NCBI GenBank assembly: GCA_016292045.1
Contig: JAEEZX010000038.1
Coordinates: 1 to 37,605, forward strand
DNA length: 37,605 nt
Reading direction: 5' to 3'
Source: Bacteroidaceae bacterium
GTDB taxonomy: Bacteria > Bacteroidota > Bacteroidia > Bacteroidales > Bacteroidaceae
The position numbers and the translations under genes were made by a program. Below are positions 8,025 through 17,139 of the stretch, piece after piece; position 1 is the stretch's first letter; every line of letters starts with the position of its first letter. The notes beneath the pieces were generated by a model that had not been told where the DNA came from, searched no databases, and saw only the letters and a list, made by a program, of their open reading frames with translations.

Positions 8025-10840
8025 AGTGTGAAGTATGTTTTGTTGTTATCTGCATATAATCTTAATCCCGGATGTCCGGAGAAAGCGTCGTGCTCTCTCA
8101 GTATCTCCTTTGCTACCATTGCGTCGAAATTGTCCGCTGTAGCCGCAAACTGATGAACGTCGCACGCTTTCGTTTGTTGAGTAGACACAAGAACATCCTT
8201 TTCTCTCTCTTCTACCGTGAAACGGCCTCCGCCCAAACGTTTGAGTAATTCCTCAAGAAGCATACCGTCTGCCTGGACACACACGTCAGGAGCACCTTCT
8301 ATAATGGTGGAAAGCAATACGTTCTGACGTTTGCAAACCGGCTCCTGAAGCTGACTCTTCGCCTGCATCGTGAGCATCTCATACATCTGACGGTAATAGG
8401 TGCATACTTCATGGAGCTGCTCCCTAGAAGCTGTCCCCAGCATCTGTCGTATCCGTGCCGGATAGTACATCGTCTCGTGCTTTATTGTAGACAGGCAATT
8501 GTCAAGTATCTGATTCTGACAATACAATCTGTCCACTTCATATTTCAGACGTGCTACCTGCTCATGAGCCTCATCCAGTCGTTCCTGCAAATCCTGTCTG
8601 AACATCGTCTGACGTCTGACACGGCGAACAACAAGAGTGAATATAGTCAGCGATATCAGAGCAAGGGCTGCAGCCACAATTATAAGCAACTCACCCAAGC
8701 GGCGCATCAGTTCCTGACGTTGTGCATAGAGAGGCAAGTTGGGGTCCTGAGTCAGTACGTGATGAAGACGCACACATTCGTCATTATGTCGCTGGTATTC
8801 CTCCCAGTCGTGACGCGCCAATGCCTCAACTGCCGCATCATTGTGCATTGAAAGACTGTCGCGTATCATCTGTTTCTCGTCGCGGGCGTACAGCTGGAGT
8901 GACAGGCAGAACATCACAAGCAGCGAAAGCACACGAACCAATCGGAACCACACCCGGCTACCCTTCCCCGCTTCGCTCTCATAGCCCATATCACAAACTG
9001 AAAAGCGGTTTGATATCTTACGATACTTCTGAATGATGCCCCTACAGTTCATCAGCCCGAATCCGTGTCCTTTCTTCTTATTTTCCGCTGCCTCAAAGCC
9101 GCAACCGGTATCCACCACAGACACTTCTACGTACGAATCCTTTTCCTCAACTTCTATTGACACCTTACCACCTTCCGGGGTATACTTACGGGCATTATCA
9201 CATAATGTGTTGAGCATAAACAGAGTGAGCACCCTGTCGGCCATCACCTCTGCCTTCGTGTCCTGCACCTCCAGAGTTAATCCCTGGCGCTCAAATGTGG
9301 GACGATTGAGAACTATGGTATCAAGAATCGTCTTCAAAGGAAATTTTGTAACACCCACGTTGAGTCTGCCGCTCTGTATCTGAATCCACTGGGTTAACAC
9401 GCCACCCAAACGTTCTATTTCTTCCGTCAGTTCCCTTATATATTCTGCATCTGCCGATTGATGCAACAGACGGTCTATCAAAGGTATCACAGATGCAGCA
9501 AGAGCCACCTTCGTGCGTCGCTCTATATTCTCAACCTTCTCCTTCTGCAGTTTCAGCATCAAAGAAGCCTCCTCCTCTTTTATTTCTTCAAGCAAATCCT
9601 CCTGACTTTCCCGATGCTTCTTTCCACGACGCTTGATATCTCTCATAAGCATCATGAAAGCCACAAGAACAAAGAGCGATAACAGGGCGAATATCAGCAG
9701 CTTCACGTATAAACTGCGCTGCGAACGTATCATCTGCAACTGTCTGTTCTCAACATCGATATCCTGACGCATCAGTTCCAGACAATCGAGATAACGCAGA
9801 CGATAAACCTGTGAATTTTCCGGTTCCTCCAACGCACTATACACCATCGACAAGTGTTCGTATATACGACTCTCCCATTGCAGTTCCGGCAAAGAATCCC
9901 TCCTGTGTTGCTCTTCTATCAGCAATGTCGCATCCAACAGACATTTCAATGCGTCATTATATCTGTTATCGCTAAATGCCAGTTCTGCCTGTGTGCGAAG
10001 CGCTGCTCCCTCCTGAAACAAATCCTTGTATGCAGCAAATGCTTTTTGTGCTCCCTCTGCCATCTCAATGCTTCCGGTGTGCTCCGCAATAGCTTGCATT
10101 GCGTTTCCTTCAAAATACAGATGCCCGCTTCTTTTAGACAGGGCCAGCACTCGATGCAAATCCTCCATCTCGTGGTAACGGATATCTTCCGGATCTCCCT
10201 TGTAGAACCCACCGCTGCCAAGCATATAATGGTAATTGAGCCATTGAGCAGTGTCCTGCATTTCCTCCACATCTTTTCTCACAGGCATCAGTTCTGCCCG
10301 TGACAGTGAATCCATATGCAAATAGTAGAAATACGTACTTGCCACTATATGCATCTCGCTACGACAATAACGCAGACGGGAAAGCTCCTCCTTAGTCAGT
10401 TTTTCCTCCTCATCCTCAATGCGCAGCACACGCTCGTTGGCATGCACCTGAGCTAAATGATAATCGTGGAAATTTCCCGTGCGCTGAGCCACCTTCATTG
10501 TCAGCACATCGAGTGCCAACAGATAAAGCTGATTACGGGTCAGGCGTCTGGCTTTTTTTATAAGAACATTCGCTTTGGAAAAACGCATCTGCTGATACTC
10601 TACAAAAGCAAGATTTTCCAGAGCATAACTTTTTTGCTCTCCACTTTGAGCATACTTCTGCGCCATTAGCGCTAAAGTGCGTACAGAATCCGTGTTTACA
10701 TAACGCACTCTGTAGGCTCTTTCGTTGAGAGACAGAGCCAAGCTATCCAGTGTTTCTATACCACAAGTCTTCATGCCGCCCGTTGCAGCATGAAGACTTG
10801 TAGCTAATATCAATATAGGGAAAAACTTAATAATTCTCAA
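8006..10840 (-). CDS. Double-module sensor histidine kinase
   Basis: About 944 residues with a TTG start at 10840. Order: signal peptide (1-18, RIIKFFPILILATSLHA); TPR-like periplasmic domain (about 30-365); TM (379-399); coiled coil; HATPase domain (about 500-634) with N-box LNTLCDNARKYT, G1 DTGCGF 577-582 and G2 GHGFGL 591-596; second TM/signal-like segment (636-651); short periplasmic loop; TM (718-738); coiled coil; then STIKHETMYYPARIRQ with His788, and a C-terminal region without ATPase motifs. It resembles the large Bacteroidales sensors annotated with DUF5112/DUF5113 (recalled, not searched). The start is uncertain: TTG 10840 gives a clean signal peptide and a 14-nt overlap with the upstream gene, while ATG 10894 or 10942 would overlap more. 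Its stop overlaps the response regulator start. Confidence 0.8.
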   Translation of the reverse strand: MRIIKFFPILILATSLHAATGGMKTCGIETLDSLALSLNERAYRVRYVNTDSVRTLALMAQKYAQSGEQKSYALENLAFVEYQQMRFSKANVLIKKARRLTRNQLYLLALDVLTMKVAQRTGNFHDYHLAQVHANERVLRIEDEEEKLTKEELSRLRYCRSEMHIVASTYFYYLHMDSLSRAELMPVRKDVEEMQDTAQWLNYHYMLGSGGFYKGDPEDIRYHEMEDLHRVLALSKRSGHLYFEGNAMQAIAEHTGSIEMAEGAQKAFAAYKDLFQEGAALRTQAELAFSDNRYNDALKCLLDATLLIEEQHRRDSLPELQWESRIYEHLSMVYSALEEPENSQVYRLRYLDCLELMRQDIDVENRQLQMIRSQRSLYVKLLIFALLSLFVLVAFMMLMRDIKRRGKKHRESQEDLLEEIKEEEASLMLKLQKEKVENIERRTKVALAASVIPLIDRLLHQSADAEYIRELTEEIERLGGVLTQWIQIQSGRLNVGVTKFPLKTILDTIVLNRPTFERQGLTLEVQDTKAEVMADRVLTLFMLNTLCDNARKYTPEGGKVSIEVEEKDSYVEVSVVDTGCGFEAAENKKKGHGFGLMNCRGIIQKYRKISNRFSVCDMGYESEAGKGSRVWFRLVRVLSLLVMFCLSLQLYARDEKQMIRDSLSMHNDAAVEALARHDWEEYQRHNDECVRLHHVLTQDPNLPLYAQRQELMRRLGELLIIVAAALALISLTIFTLVVRRVRRQTMFRQDLQERLDEAHEQVARLKYEVDRLYCQNQILDNCLSTIKHETMYYPARIRQMLGTASREQLHEVCTYYRQMYEMLTMQAKSQLQEPVCKRQNVLLSTIIEGAPDVCVQADGMLLEELLKRLGGGRFTVEEREKDVLVSTQQTKACDVHQFAATADNFDAMVAKEILREHDAFSGHPGLRLYADNNKTYFTLWKTSR

Positions 10841-12137
10841 GTTCCTTGGCCTTATCTTTCTGTCCTGTCGCGTTATAGATTGTACGTAATTCATAAGCCC
10901 ATTTACCACTGTCATCGGGCACGAGTTCACGTACTTTCTCAAAATAAGGCAAAGCCTCTTCGAAGTAAGCTCTCACATTTTTCTGCACATCGGCATCTGC
11001 CTCTGCTTGAGTCTTGTATCTCTTGCCGGCAATAGTACGGTTATTGGCATCTGCGATATTAAACAGACAAAGACCACACTGGATATTGGCATCCAGATAA
11101 TTAGGATCTATCTCAACAGCCTTCTTGTAGTAAACCAATGCGTCGGCATATTTTGAATCAGCGAAGAGACAATAACCCTTACCATAGTTTGCCAACTTGC
11201 TTTCAGGAGCTACAGCGAGAATCTCATCGCAGAACTTACCCAGTTCAACAGGGTTCTTGGCATAGAAAGCCATGAGGTTTTGAATATTCATCTCATTCTC
11301 CTCACTGGTGGGTTCCTTAGCTATCTTCTCACGCATATTGCTAATCCAGGCTGCGGTGTCACCCTGCTGCAGGAGAGCCTGCGCTCCTGCTGCCTCCATG
11401 AAGTTCTTTGCATCGGGATCGTCAAAGGTCTTAGCCAAAGGAGTATACTCAGCCAATGTTTTCCAGTCCTTCAGGTTGAAAGCCATTGCGCAGATGTAGT
11501 ATGCCATCTGGGGATATGAAGGATTGGGATTTGCGCAGAGATCAGCCACCTCGGGATAAGCCTTAGGATAGTCAATATACTTCTTACAGTTTTCAATGAC
11601 AGCCTCCGAGTTTCCCTTACCGTTTGCCATCTGTACAAGCAGAGCATAGTACACCTGACACTTTGCAAGCTTCGACTTCTCAGCCTTCATCACACCAGCC
11701 TGTATGTCATCCTTGGGATTACCATATTTGAGCACACCGCTCATTCCGTCACAAGCCTTGTTTAATGATTCGGTAAAGAAAGCCTCATTCACATCCTCAT
11801 GATTCTGATACTTAGCGAATTCCATATTCAGAAGGAAAGTGTTAACCTCATCCTTCACGAAGTATGCATCAAACAGTTTCTTATTATCTACATATCCGCT
11901 GGCAAGAGCCTTTTCTATAAGTTCGTCTGCCTGCAAACAATTACTCTTAACCATTTCCGTATCAGCAGGTTTATCCGCAGTGGCAGACTGCAAAGCAGTT
12001 TTTGCAGCATCACGCAACTTCATTGACTGAGTCAACTGTGCTTTGGCTTCCTTCATGGCAGCCTTCTCTTCCGGTGTCTGAGCCGACACTATACCTGCCG
12101 TCAACAGCAAGGTAAGAGCAATCATTAACTTTTTCAT
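10827..12137 (-). CDS. Secreted tetratricopeptide-repeat protein
   Basis: 436 residues. The signal peptide is MKKLMIALTLLLTAGIVSA, followed by QTPEEK. The rest is helical repeats; the clearest TPR unit is near residue 325 (ANYGKGYCLFADSKYADALVYYKKAVEIDPNY), with another pair before the C terminus (YFEEALPYFEKVRELVPDD). It is probably periplasmic and a scaffold rather than an enzyme. It starts 20 nt after the gyrA stop and its 3' end overlaps the start of the sensor kinase, whose own periplasmic domain is also TPR-like. A functional link to the kinase is an inference. No catalytic residues are evident. Confidence 0.85.
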   Translation of the reverse strand: MKKLMIALTLLLTAGIVSAQTPEEKAAMKEAKAQLTQSMKLRDAAKTALQSATADKPADTEMVKSNCLQADELIEKALASGYVDNKKLFDAYFVKDEVNTFLLNMEFAKYQNHEDVNEAFFTESLNKACDGMSGVLKYGNPKDDIQAGVMKAEKSKLAKCQVYYALLVQMANGKGNSEAVIENCKKYIDYPKAYPEVADLCANPNPSYPQMAYYICAMAFNLKDWKTLAEYTPLAKTFDDPDAKNFMEAAGAQALLQQGDTAAWISNMREKIAKEPTSEENEMNIQNLMAFYAKNPVELGKFCDEILAVAPESKLANYGKGYCLFADSKYADALVYYKKAVEIDPNYLDANIQCGLCLFNIADANNRTIAGKRYKTQAEADADVQKNVRAYFEEALPYFEKVRELVPDDSGKWAYELRTIYNATGQKDKAKELENY

Positions 12138-12157
12138 AGTGTTTTATACTTTAAAGG

Positions 12158-14671
12158 TTATTCTTCATTATTCTCACTCGGTTTGTCATCAGTATTTTCC
12201 GAAGGAACCTCGTCCTCTTCAACATCCTCACGAGGCACAATGCACACGTGACTGATTTCATCATTACGTTTCTTGAGCTCGATGACTTTCGTACCCTGAG
12301 TTACACGGCCCTTTGTCTCTGTTATGACATCCATATGGATACGAATTGTCGTACCGCTCTTGTTGATAATCATAAGATCATCTTCTTCCTTAGTCACAAG
12401 GAGAGCGACCACCTTACCCGTTCTTTCTGTGATATTCAACGTCTTCACTCCCTTTGCGTGGCGGTTCGTCTTACGATATTCCTCTACGTCAGTACGCTTA
12501 CCGAAGCCCTGATCCGAAAGAACCAGTATCTTCTCGTTCTCCACATCGTTGATTACAGCCATACCGACAACGGCATCGTCTTCTCCGTCAAGGATAATAC
12601 TCTGTACACCAGTAGAGTTACGTCCCATTGCACGCACCTGATTTTCAGAGAAACGTACAGCCTTGCCATTTCGACTTGCTACTACAACTTCATCGTGGCC
12701 ATTGGTCAGAGCTACAGCAATAACGGCATCCTCTTCACGTATATTGATGGCTATCACACCATTGGCTCTTGGACGCGAATAATCTTTCAAACAAGTTTTC
12801 TTGATAATACCTTCCTTCGTGCAGAACATCACGTAATGTGACTCGCAGAATTCCGGATCCTGAAGTTTGCGGATGCAGAGACAATTAGAAATATTGTCTC
12901 CAGGCTCTATCTGAAGGAGATTCTGGATAGCTCGACCCTTGTTTTGCTTTGAACCTTCGGGAATGTCATAAACCTTGAGCCAATAGCAACGACCTCTATC
13001 TGTGAAGAACATCATTGTATTGTGCATTGTAGCCGTATAGATGTGCTCTATGAAATCACTGTCTCTCGTCGCACTACCCTTCACACCGATACCGCCACGT
13101 CCCTGTGCACGGAACTCAGCCAAAGGCGTTCTCTTGATATATCCAAGATGCGAGATAGTAATCACAACATCATCATCGGCATAGAAGTCCTCTGCATTGA
13201 ACTCTTCTGCACTCGGCAAAATCTCCGTACGTCGCTCATCACCATACTGGTTCTTCACCTCCAGAAGTTCGTCCTTCATCACCTTGCGGCACAAAGAATC
13301 ATCCGTAAGTATCTGGTTGAAGTATTTAATCTTCTCCTGCAAATCGTTGAATTCTGCGTGAAGTTTTTCCTGTTGCAGGCCTGTCAACTGAGCCAAACGC
13401 ATATCAACAATTGCTTTCGACTGCACAGCATCCAAACCAAAACGCTTCTGCAAATTATCCTGGGCTTCCTGAGGCGTAGCACTCTTCTTGATAATCTGTA
13501 CCACCTCGTCGATGTTATCCGATGCAATAATCAGACCTTCCAGGATGTGAGCTCTCTCCTCTGCCTTTCTCAAATCATACTTGGTACGACGTATCACAAC
13601 ATCATGTCTGTGGACGACAAAGTTCTTGATACAGTCACGCAAAGTGAGAAGTTTGGGCCTTCCCTTAACAAGCGCAATGGCGTTTACCGGGAAAGATGTC
13701 TGAAGAGGTGTCATCTTGAACAACTTGTTCAGCACCACACGGGCATTGGCATCCCTCTTCACATCAACCACAATACGCATACCCTCGCGGTCGCTCTCAT
13801 CGTTTGCGTTTGAGATTCCATCCAACTTACCATCCTTAACCAGTTCGGCAATATACTCAATGAGCTGAGCCTTATTTACGCCGTAAGGGATTTCCGTGAT
13901 GATAATTTTATCGTGCTGCTCTCCAGATTCGATATCAGCCTTCGCTCTCATAATGATACGGCCACGTCCTGTCTCGTATGCCTCACGAATGCCCTGCAAA
14001 CCCATTATGTAACCACCAGTCGGGAAGTCTGGTCCTTTGACATACTGCATCAGAGCTTCACTATCAAGCGTATCATCATCAATAAATGCCACACAAGCAT
14101 CAAGCACTTCTGACAGATTATGAGTTGGAATGTTGGTAGCCATACCCACAGCAATACCCGTAGCACCATTCACCAATAGATTAGGTATCTTTGTGGGCAT
14201 CACGGTGGGCTCATAGAGCGTATCGTCGAAGTTGGTGGTCATATCCACCGTCTCCTTCTCCAAATCTTCCATCATAGCCTCACCCATCAATGACAGACGA
14301 GCTTCTGTATAACGCATAGCTGCCGCACCGTCGCCGTCAACAGATCCAAAGTTACCCTGACCGTCCACCAACATATAGCGCATATTCCAGTCCTGGGCCA
14401 TACGCACCAAAGCGCCATATACACTGGAGTCTCCGTGTGGATGATATTTACCCAACACCTCACCAACAATACGAGCACTCTTCTTATAGGGCTTTGAATG
14501 CAAATTGCCAAGCTCCTTCATACCAAAGAGTATGCGGCGATGTACAGGTTTAAAACCATCACGAACATCGGGCAAAGCACGTGCCACAATAACACTCATC
14601 GAATAGTCGATGTAGCTTTTCCGCATCTCGGACTCAATGTCTACCTTAATTATTCTGTCTTGATCTTCCAT
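12158..14671 (-). CDS. gyrA: DNA gyrase subunit A
   Basis: 837-residue type IIA topoisomerase subunit that, with GyrB, introduces negative supercoils. The N-terminal breakage-reunion domain has catalytic Tyr121 in [12 protein letters not shown]. The quinolone-resistance region is [17 protein letters not shown] (residues 78-93), with Ser82 and Gly86 at the places of E. coli Ser83 and Asp87. The C-terminal beta-pinwheel carries the GyrA box as QGRGGIG (523-529). The tail is very acidic ([23 protein letters not shown] region), as in many gyrases. It sits 59 nt after ribH, separated by two hairpin-forming sequences, and 20 nt before the TPR gene. Confidence 0.98.
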   Translation of the reverse strand: MEDQDRIIKVDIESEMRKSYIDYSMSVIVARALPDVRDGFKPVHRRILFGMKELGNLHSKPYKKSARIVGEVLGKYHPHGDSSVYGALVRMAQDWNMRYMLVDGQGNFGSVDGDGAAAMRYTEARLSLMGEAMMEDLEKETVDMTTNFDDTLYEPTVMPTKIPNLLVNGATGIAVGMATNIPTHNLSEVLDACVAFIDDDTLDSEALMQYVKGPDFPTGGYIMGLQGIREAYETGRGRIIMRAKADIESGEQHDKIIITEIPYGVNKAQLIEYIAELVKDGKLDGISNANDESDREGMRIVVDVKRDANARVVLNKLFKMTPLQTSFPVNAIALVKGRPKLLTLRDCIKNFVVHRHDVVIRRTKYDLRKAEERAHILEGLIIASDNIDEVVQIIKKSATPQEAQDNLQKRFGLDAVQSKAIVDMRLAQLTGLQQEKLHAEFNDLQEKIKYFNQILTDDSLCRKVMKDELLEVKNQYGDERRTEILPSAEEFNAEDFYADDDVVITISHLGYIKRTPLAEFRAQGRGGIGVKGSATRDSDFIEHIYTATMHNTMMFFTDRGRCYWLKVYDIPEGSKQNKGRAIQNLLQIEPGDNISNCLCIRKLQDPEFCESHYVMFCTKEGIIKKTCLKDYSRPRANGVIAINIREEDAVIAVALTNGHDEVVVASRNGKAVRFSENQVRAMGRNSTGVQSIILDGEDDAVVGMAVINDVENEKILVLSDQGFGKRTDVEEYRKTNRHAKGVKTLNITERTGKVVALLVTKEEDDLMIINKSGTTIRIHMDVITETKGRVTQGTKVIELKKRNDEISHVCIVPREDVEEDEVPSENTDDKPSENNEE

Positions 14672-14683
14672 AATCTCTATAAC

Positions 14684-14697
14684 ACGCGCACGCGCGT
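14684..14697 (-). repeat. GC-alternating inverted repeat upstream of gyrA
   Basis: ACGCGC-AC-GCGCGT is a perfect 6-bp inverted repeat with a 2-nt centre and strictly alternating purine/pyrimidine. It could form a small cruciform or Z-DNA. It begins 12 nt upstream of the gyrA start codon. Confidence 0.5.
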
Positions 14698-14705
14698 AAA
14701 GTTTA

Positions 14706-14721
14706 AGAGCCCGAAGGCTCT
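14706..14721 (-). other. UUCG-tetraloop hairpin between ribH and gyrA
   Basis: Minus-strand AGAGCC-TTCG-GGCTCT is a 6-bp stem with the very stable UUCG loop, 9 nt after the ribH stop. It is followed by TTAAACTTT, not a clean T-run, so it is more likely a partial terminator, an RNA-processing site or a 3'-end stabiliser than a full terminator. Confidence 0.5.
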
Positions 14722-14730
14722 ATATTATGT

Positions 14731-15207
14731 TTATTTTTCGATATTAGCCATTTTAAGTGCTGCCACGGCACACTCACTACCCTTATTTCCCAAGCGCCCA
14801 CCGGCCCTTTCTTCTGCTTGCAACTGCGTATCACAAGTCAAAAGCCCGAAAATAACCGGGGTCTCTCCCTTCGCATTAAGTTCTGCCAAACCGTTTGTCA
14901 CGCCTTGGCAGATATAGTCAAAATGCGGAGTATCACCTCGTATAACACACCCTATAGCAATTACGGCATCGGCCTTCTGCATCATCACAGCGCTGGCAAA
15001 TATCAGTTCATAACTGCCCGGCACACTCACCACAATGATGTCATTATCATCTACGCCATGTTTCTTCAACGTTTCACAGCACCCTTCACACAAAGCCCCG
15101 GTCACATCGCTGTTCCACTCACTCACAATAACGGCAAATCTCTTACCTTTGCCCGATGGAACACCTGCAACATCAAAACTGCTGAGATTATGCTGCTCGC
15201 TGGCCAT
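14731..15207 (-). CDS. ribH: 6,7-dimethyl-8-ribityllumazine synthase
   Basis: 158 residues. It joins the ribityl-pyrimidine intermediate with dihydroxybutanone phosphate in the penultimate step of riboflavin synthesis. Family landmarks are [11 protein letters not shown] (Trp31-Asn32, substrate stacking), [25 protein letters not shown] with catalytic His95, [12 protein letters not shown] and [11 protein letters not shown] (phosphate contact). Length and motif spacing are normal. It lies 26 nt downstream of the YfgM-like gene and 59 nt upstream of gyrA. Flavin is the cofactor of the Na+-NQR complex elsewhere in the window, but no shared regulation is visible and no FMN riboswitch is seen. Confidence 0.97.
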   Translation of the reverse strand: MASEQHNLSSFDVAGVPSGKGKRFAVIVSEWNSDVTGALCEGCCETLKKHGVDDNDIIVVSVPGSYELIFASAVMMQKADAVIAIGCVIRGDTPHFDYICQGVTNGLAELNAKGETPVIFGLLTCDTQLQAEERAGGRLGNKGSECAVAALKMANIEK

Positions 15208-15233
15208 TTTCTATATGCTATACCGGAATATGT

Positions 15234-15905
15234 TTAGCGAACCGTTTCAATGAATTTGTCTATCTCCTGAGCTGCGACACTTTGGAAATATTTTGTCTTC
15301 ACCGTCATATAACACTCCATAGCCTTATCCTTATCACCTTCTGCAGCATATAACTGGCCTGCCTGCAGGTAATAATCGGGCGAAAGAGTGTTATTATCGG
15401 CCTTCTTTGCAGCCTTCACAAGAATTTTTGCACCCTTGAGATTTTCACCAACTTCTGCATAGCAATTACCGAGAGCTCCCAAAGCAGCGTTAGAAACCAT
15501 CTCATCACCACAGCCGTCAAAGTCTTCCAGATAATCTATCGCTGTCTGAGCCTCGCCTTTCTGAGCATAGCACAATCCTGCATATAGCTGAGCTAAGTTC
15601 CCACTCTTAGTACCTCCATAATTATCGATAATCTCCAAGAAGCCTACATTCTCACCATCACCATTAAGTGCCTTATCCCATTCTCCGGAGCGGAACAATG
15701 CCTCTGCAGCCGAAATTTCCTCTGCAGCCTTCTGTTCACGGGGAACAAAATAGAACTGATGCATCAATAACGCAATGACTACAACAATAATCAACGCACC
15801 ACCACCAAAAATAATACTCTTCTGATGTCTCTCCACAAAATCTTTAGATGCAGCTACTGTCTGATCTATCTCATTCACCTGATTGGCCTGTTTCTTCTTT
15901 GCCAT
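15234..15905 (-). CDS. YfgM-like membrane-anchored TPR protein
   Basis: 223 residues. A short basic cytoplasmic tail (MAKKKQANQ) is followed by a single TM helix at about 31-49 (IIFGGGALIIVVVIALLMH). The periplasmic part consists of TPR-like repeats: NLAQLYAGLCYAQKGEAQTAIDYLEDF, AALGALGNCYAEVGENLKGAKIL and YYLQAGQLYAAEGDKDKAMECYM. This single-TM plus TPR layout matches the YfgM/TPR_21 group, which in E. coli works with PpiD at the Sec translocon. A chaperone role here is inferred. First gene of the long minus-strand run, with a well-formed promoter just upstream; divergent from recF. Confidence 0.85.
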   Translation of the reverse strand: MAKKKQANQVNEIDQTVAASKDFVERHQKSIIFGGGALIIVVVIALLMHQFYFVPREQKAAEEISAAEALFRSGEWDKALNGDGENVGFLEIIDNYGGTKSGNLAQLYAGLCYAQKGEAQTAIDYLEDFDGCGDEMVSNAALGALGNCYAEVGENLKGAKILVKAAKKADNNTLSPDYYLQAGQLYAAEGDKDKAMECYMTVKTKYFQSVAAQEIDKFIETVR

Positions 15906-15933
15906 ATTATTATTTGTTTATTAATTTCGGGCA

Positions 15934-15965
15934 CAAAGTTATGAAAAATTTCTGCAATCGCCAAA
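15934..15965 (-). promoter_or_regulatory. Promoter of the yfgM-ribH-gyrA run
   Basis: On the minus strand, TTTG (15965-15962) and TAACTTTG (15941-15934) are separated by exactly 20 bp, a textbook Bacteroidetes promoter. The -7 box ends 28 nt before the ATG. Confidence 0.7.
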
Positions 15966-16005
15966 AAGTTTATGTAGTTCATCACCAACATGTGAACTTT
16001 TTTCA

Positions 16006-16013
16006 TATTTTTG
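16006..16013 (+). promoter_or_regulatory. -7 element for recF, near-leaderless
   Basis: TATTTTTG matches TAnnTTTG and ends 10 nt before the recF ATG, so the mRNA leader is minimal. The -33 region is weak. Confidence 0.55.
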
Positions 16014-16023
16014 CACTCGCATT

Positions 16024-17139
16024 ATGACATTAAACCATCTTTCAATACTCAATTATCGCAACATAGCGGAGGCTGAACTGGATTTCTCCGACGGCATCAA
16101 CTGTCTAATTGGCAATAATGGAGAAGGAAAAACAAATCTCCTTGATGCCATCTATTTCCTTTCTCTCTCCAAGTCATCATTCACCACACAAGACTCTCTG
16201 TGTATTCGTCACGAAACAGAAATGATGTCGCTCGGAGGCGACTATACAAATGAAGACGGTACACAAGAATGTATACGCGTCGGACTAAAATACGGCCAGA
16301 AAAAAGTAATGCGACGCGGTGCGAAAGCGTATAAGCGCCTGTCAGAACATATCGGCCTTATACCACTGGTATTAATTTCACCCGACGACAACCTCCTTGT
16401 TAGCGGTGACAGTGCTGAACGACGCCGTTTCCTGGATGGTGTTATCGCACAAACTTCTGCCCCCTATCTTGATGCCTTGTCTGCTTATAATAAAGCACTA
16501 CAGCAACGCAATGCTCTTTTAAAGATGGAAACAGAACCTGATCCTACGCTTCTGTCACTTTGGGAGGAAGAGATGGCTCGTCACGGAACAGTTATCTACG
16601 AGCAACGCAAACTCTTCATTGAGCAGTTTATACCTGTATTTCAAGCCACATACGAGGCTATCTCACAACACCATGAGAACGTGTCGCTTACATACGAAAG
16701 TCATGGCGAGCGTGGCGATTTACTGGATATAATCCGTTCCGGACGCGTAAAGGATCGCATTATGGGCTATTCTCTGCATGGTATCCATCGTGATGACTTA
16801 GCAATGACTGTAGACGGATACCCCCTGCGTCGTGAAGCTTCCCTTGGGCAAAAGAGGACTATGGTGTTGTCAATGAAACTTGCACAATTTGATTTCCTTC
16901 ATAAAGGCGGTTCCGGCACCACCCCCATACTTCTCCTAGACGACATATTCGACCGTCTTGATGCACAACGCGTAGAGCAGATTATAGGGCTCGTCTCCTC
17001 GGAACGCTTCGGGCAAACATTTATAACTGACACCAATCGTGATCACCTCGACCAGATTCTTTCTGCCACGTCACGTGACCATCGGCTATTTAACGTACGC
17101 GCAGGTGAAATAAACTTTTTAAACAACCCTGCATCATGA
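16024..17139 (+). CDS. recF: DNA replication and repair protein RecF
   Basis: 371-residue SMC/ABC-type ATPase that helps load RecA at single-strand gaps with RecO and RecR. Walker A is GNNGEGKT (30-37). The ABC signature region is SLGQKRTMVLSMKLAQ. Walker B is PILLLDDIFDRLD, followed by QTFITDTNRDHL. Length is normal. Divergent from the yfgM-ribH-gyrA run and overlapping the next gene by ATGA (4 nt). In many Bacteroidetes recF is followed by a small DciA-like (DUF721) gene; here a PAP2 phosphatase takes that place. Confidence 0.96.
   Translation: MTLNHLSILNYRNIAEAELDFSDGINCLIGNNGEGKTNLLDAIYFLSLSKSSFTTQDSLCIRHETEMMSLGGDYTNEDGTQECIRVGLKYGQKKVMRRGAKAYKRLSEHIGLIPLVLISPDDNLLVSGDSAERRRFLDGVIAQTSAPYLDALSAYNKALQQRNALLKMETEPDPTLLSLWEEEMARHGTVIYEQRKLFIEQFIPVFQATYEAISQHHENVSLTYESHGERGDLLDIIRSGRVKDRIMGYSLHGIHRDDLAMTVDGYPLRREASLGQKRTMVLSMKLAQFDFLHKGGSGTTPILLLDDIFDRLDAQRVEQIIGLVSSERFGQTFITDTNRDHLDQILSATSRDHRLFNVRAGEINFLNNPAS

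Noticed and set aside
14393..14441. Gly at the GyrA position equal to E. coli Asp87 as a quinolone-resistance mutation
   Set aside because: Asp87 changes confer resistance in E. coli, but this phylum naturally differs at that site and the key Ser83-equivalent (Ser82) is intact. Not called as resistance without sequences from close relatives.
14706..14721. Full intrinsic terminator between ribH and gyrA
   Set aside because: The hairpin is stable but lacks a continuous T-run on the minus strand (TTAAACTTT follows), so it is listed only as a hairpin.
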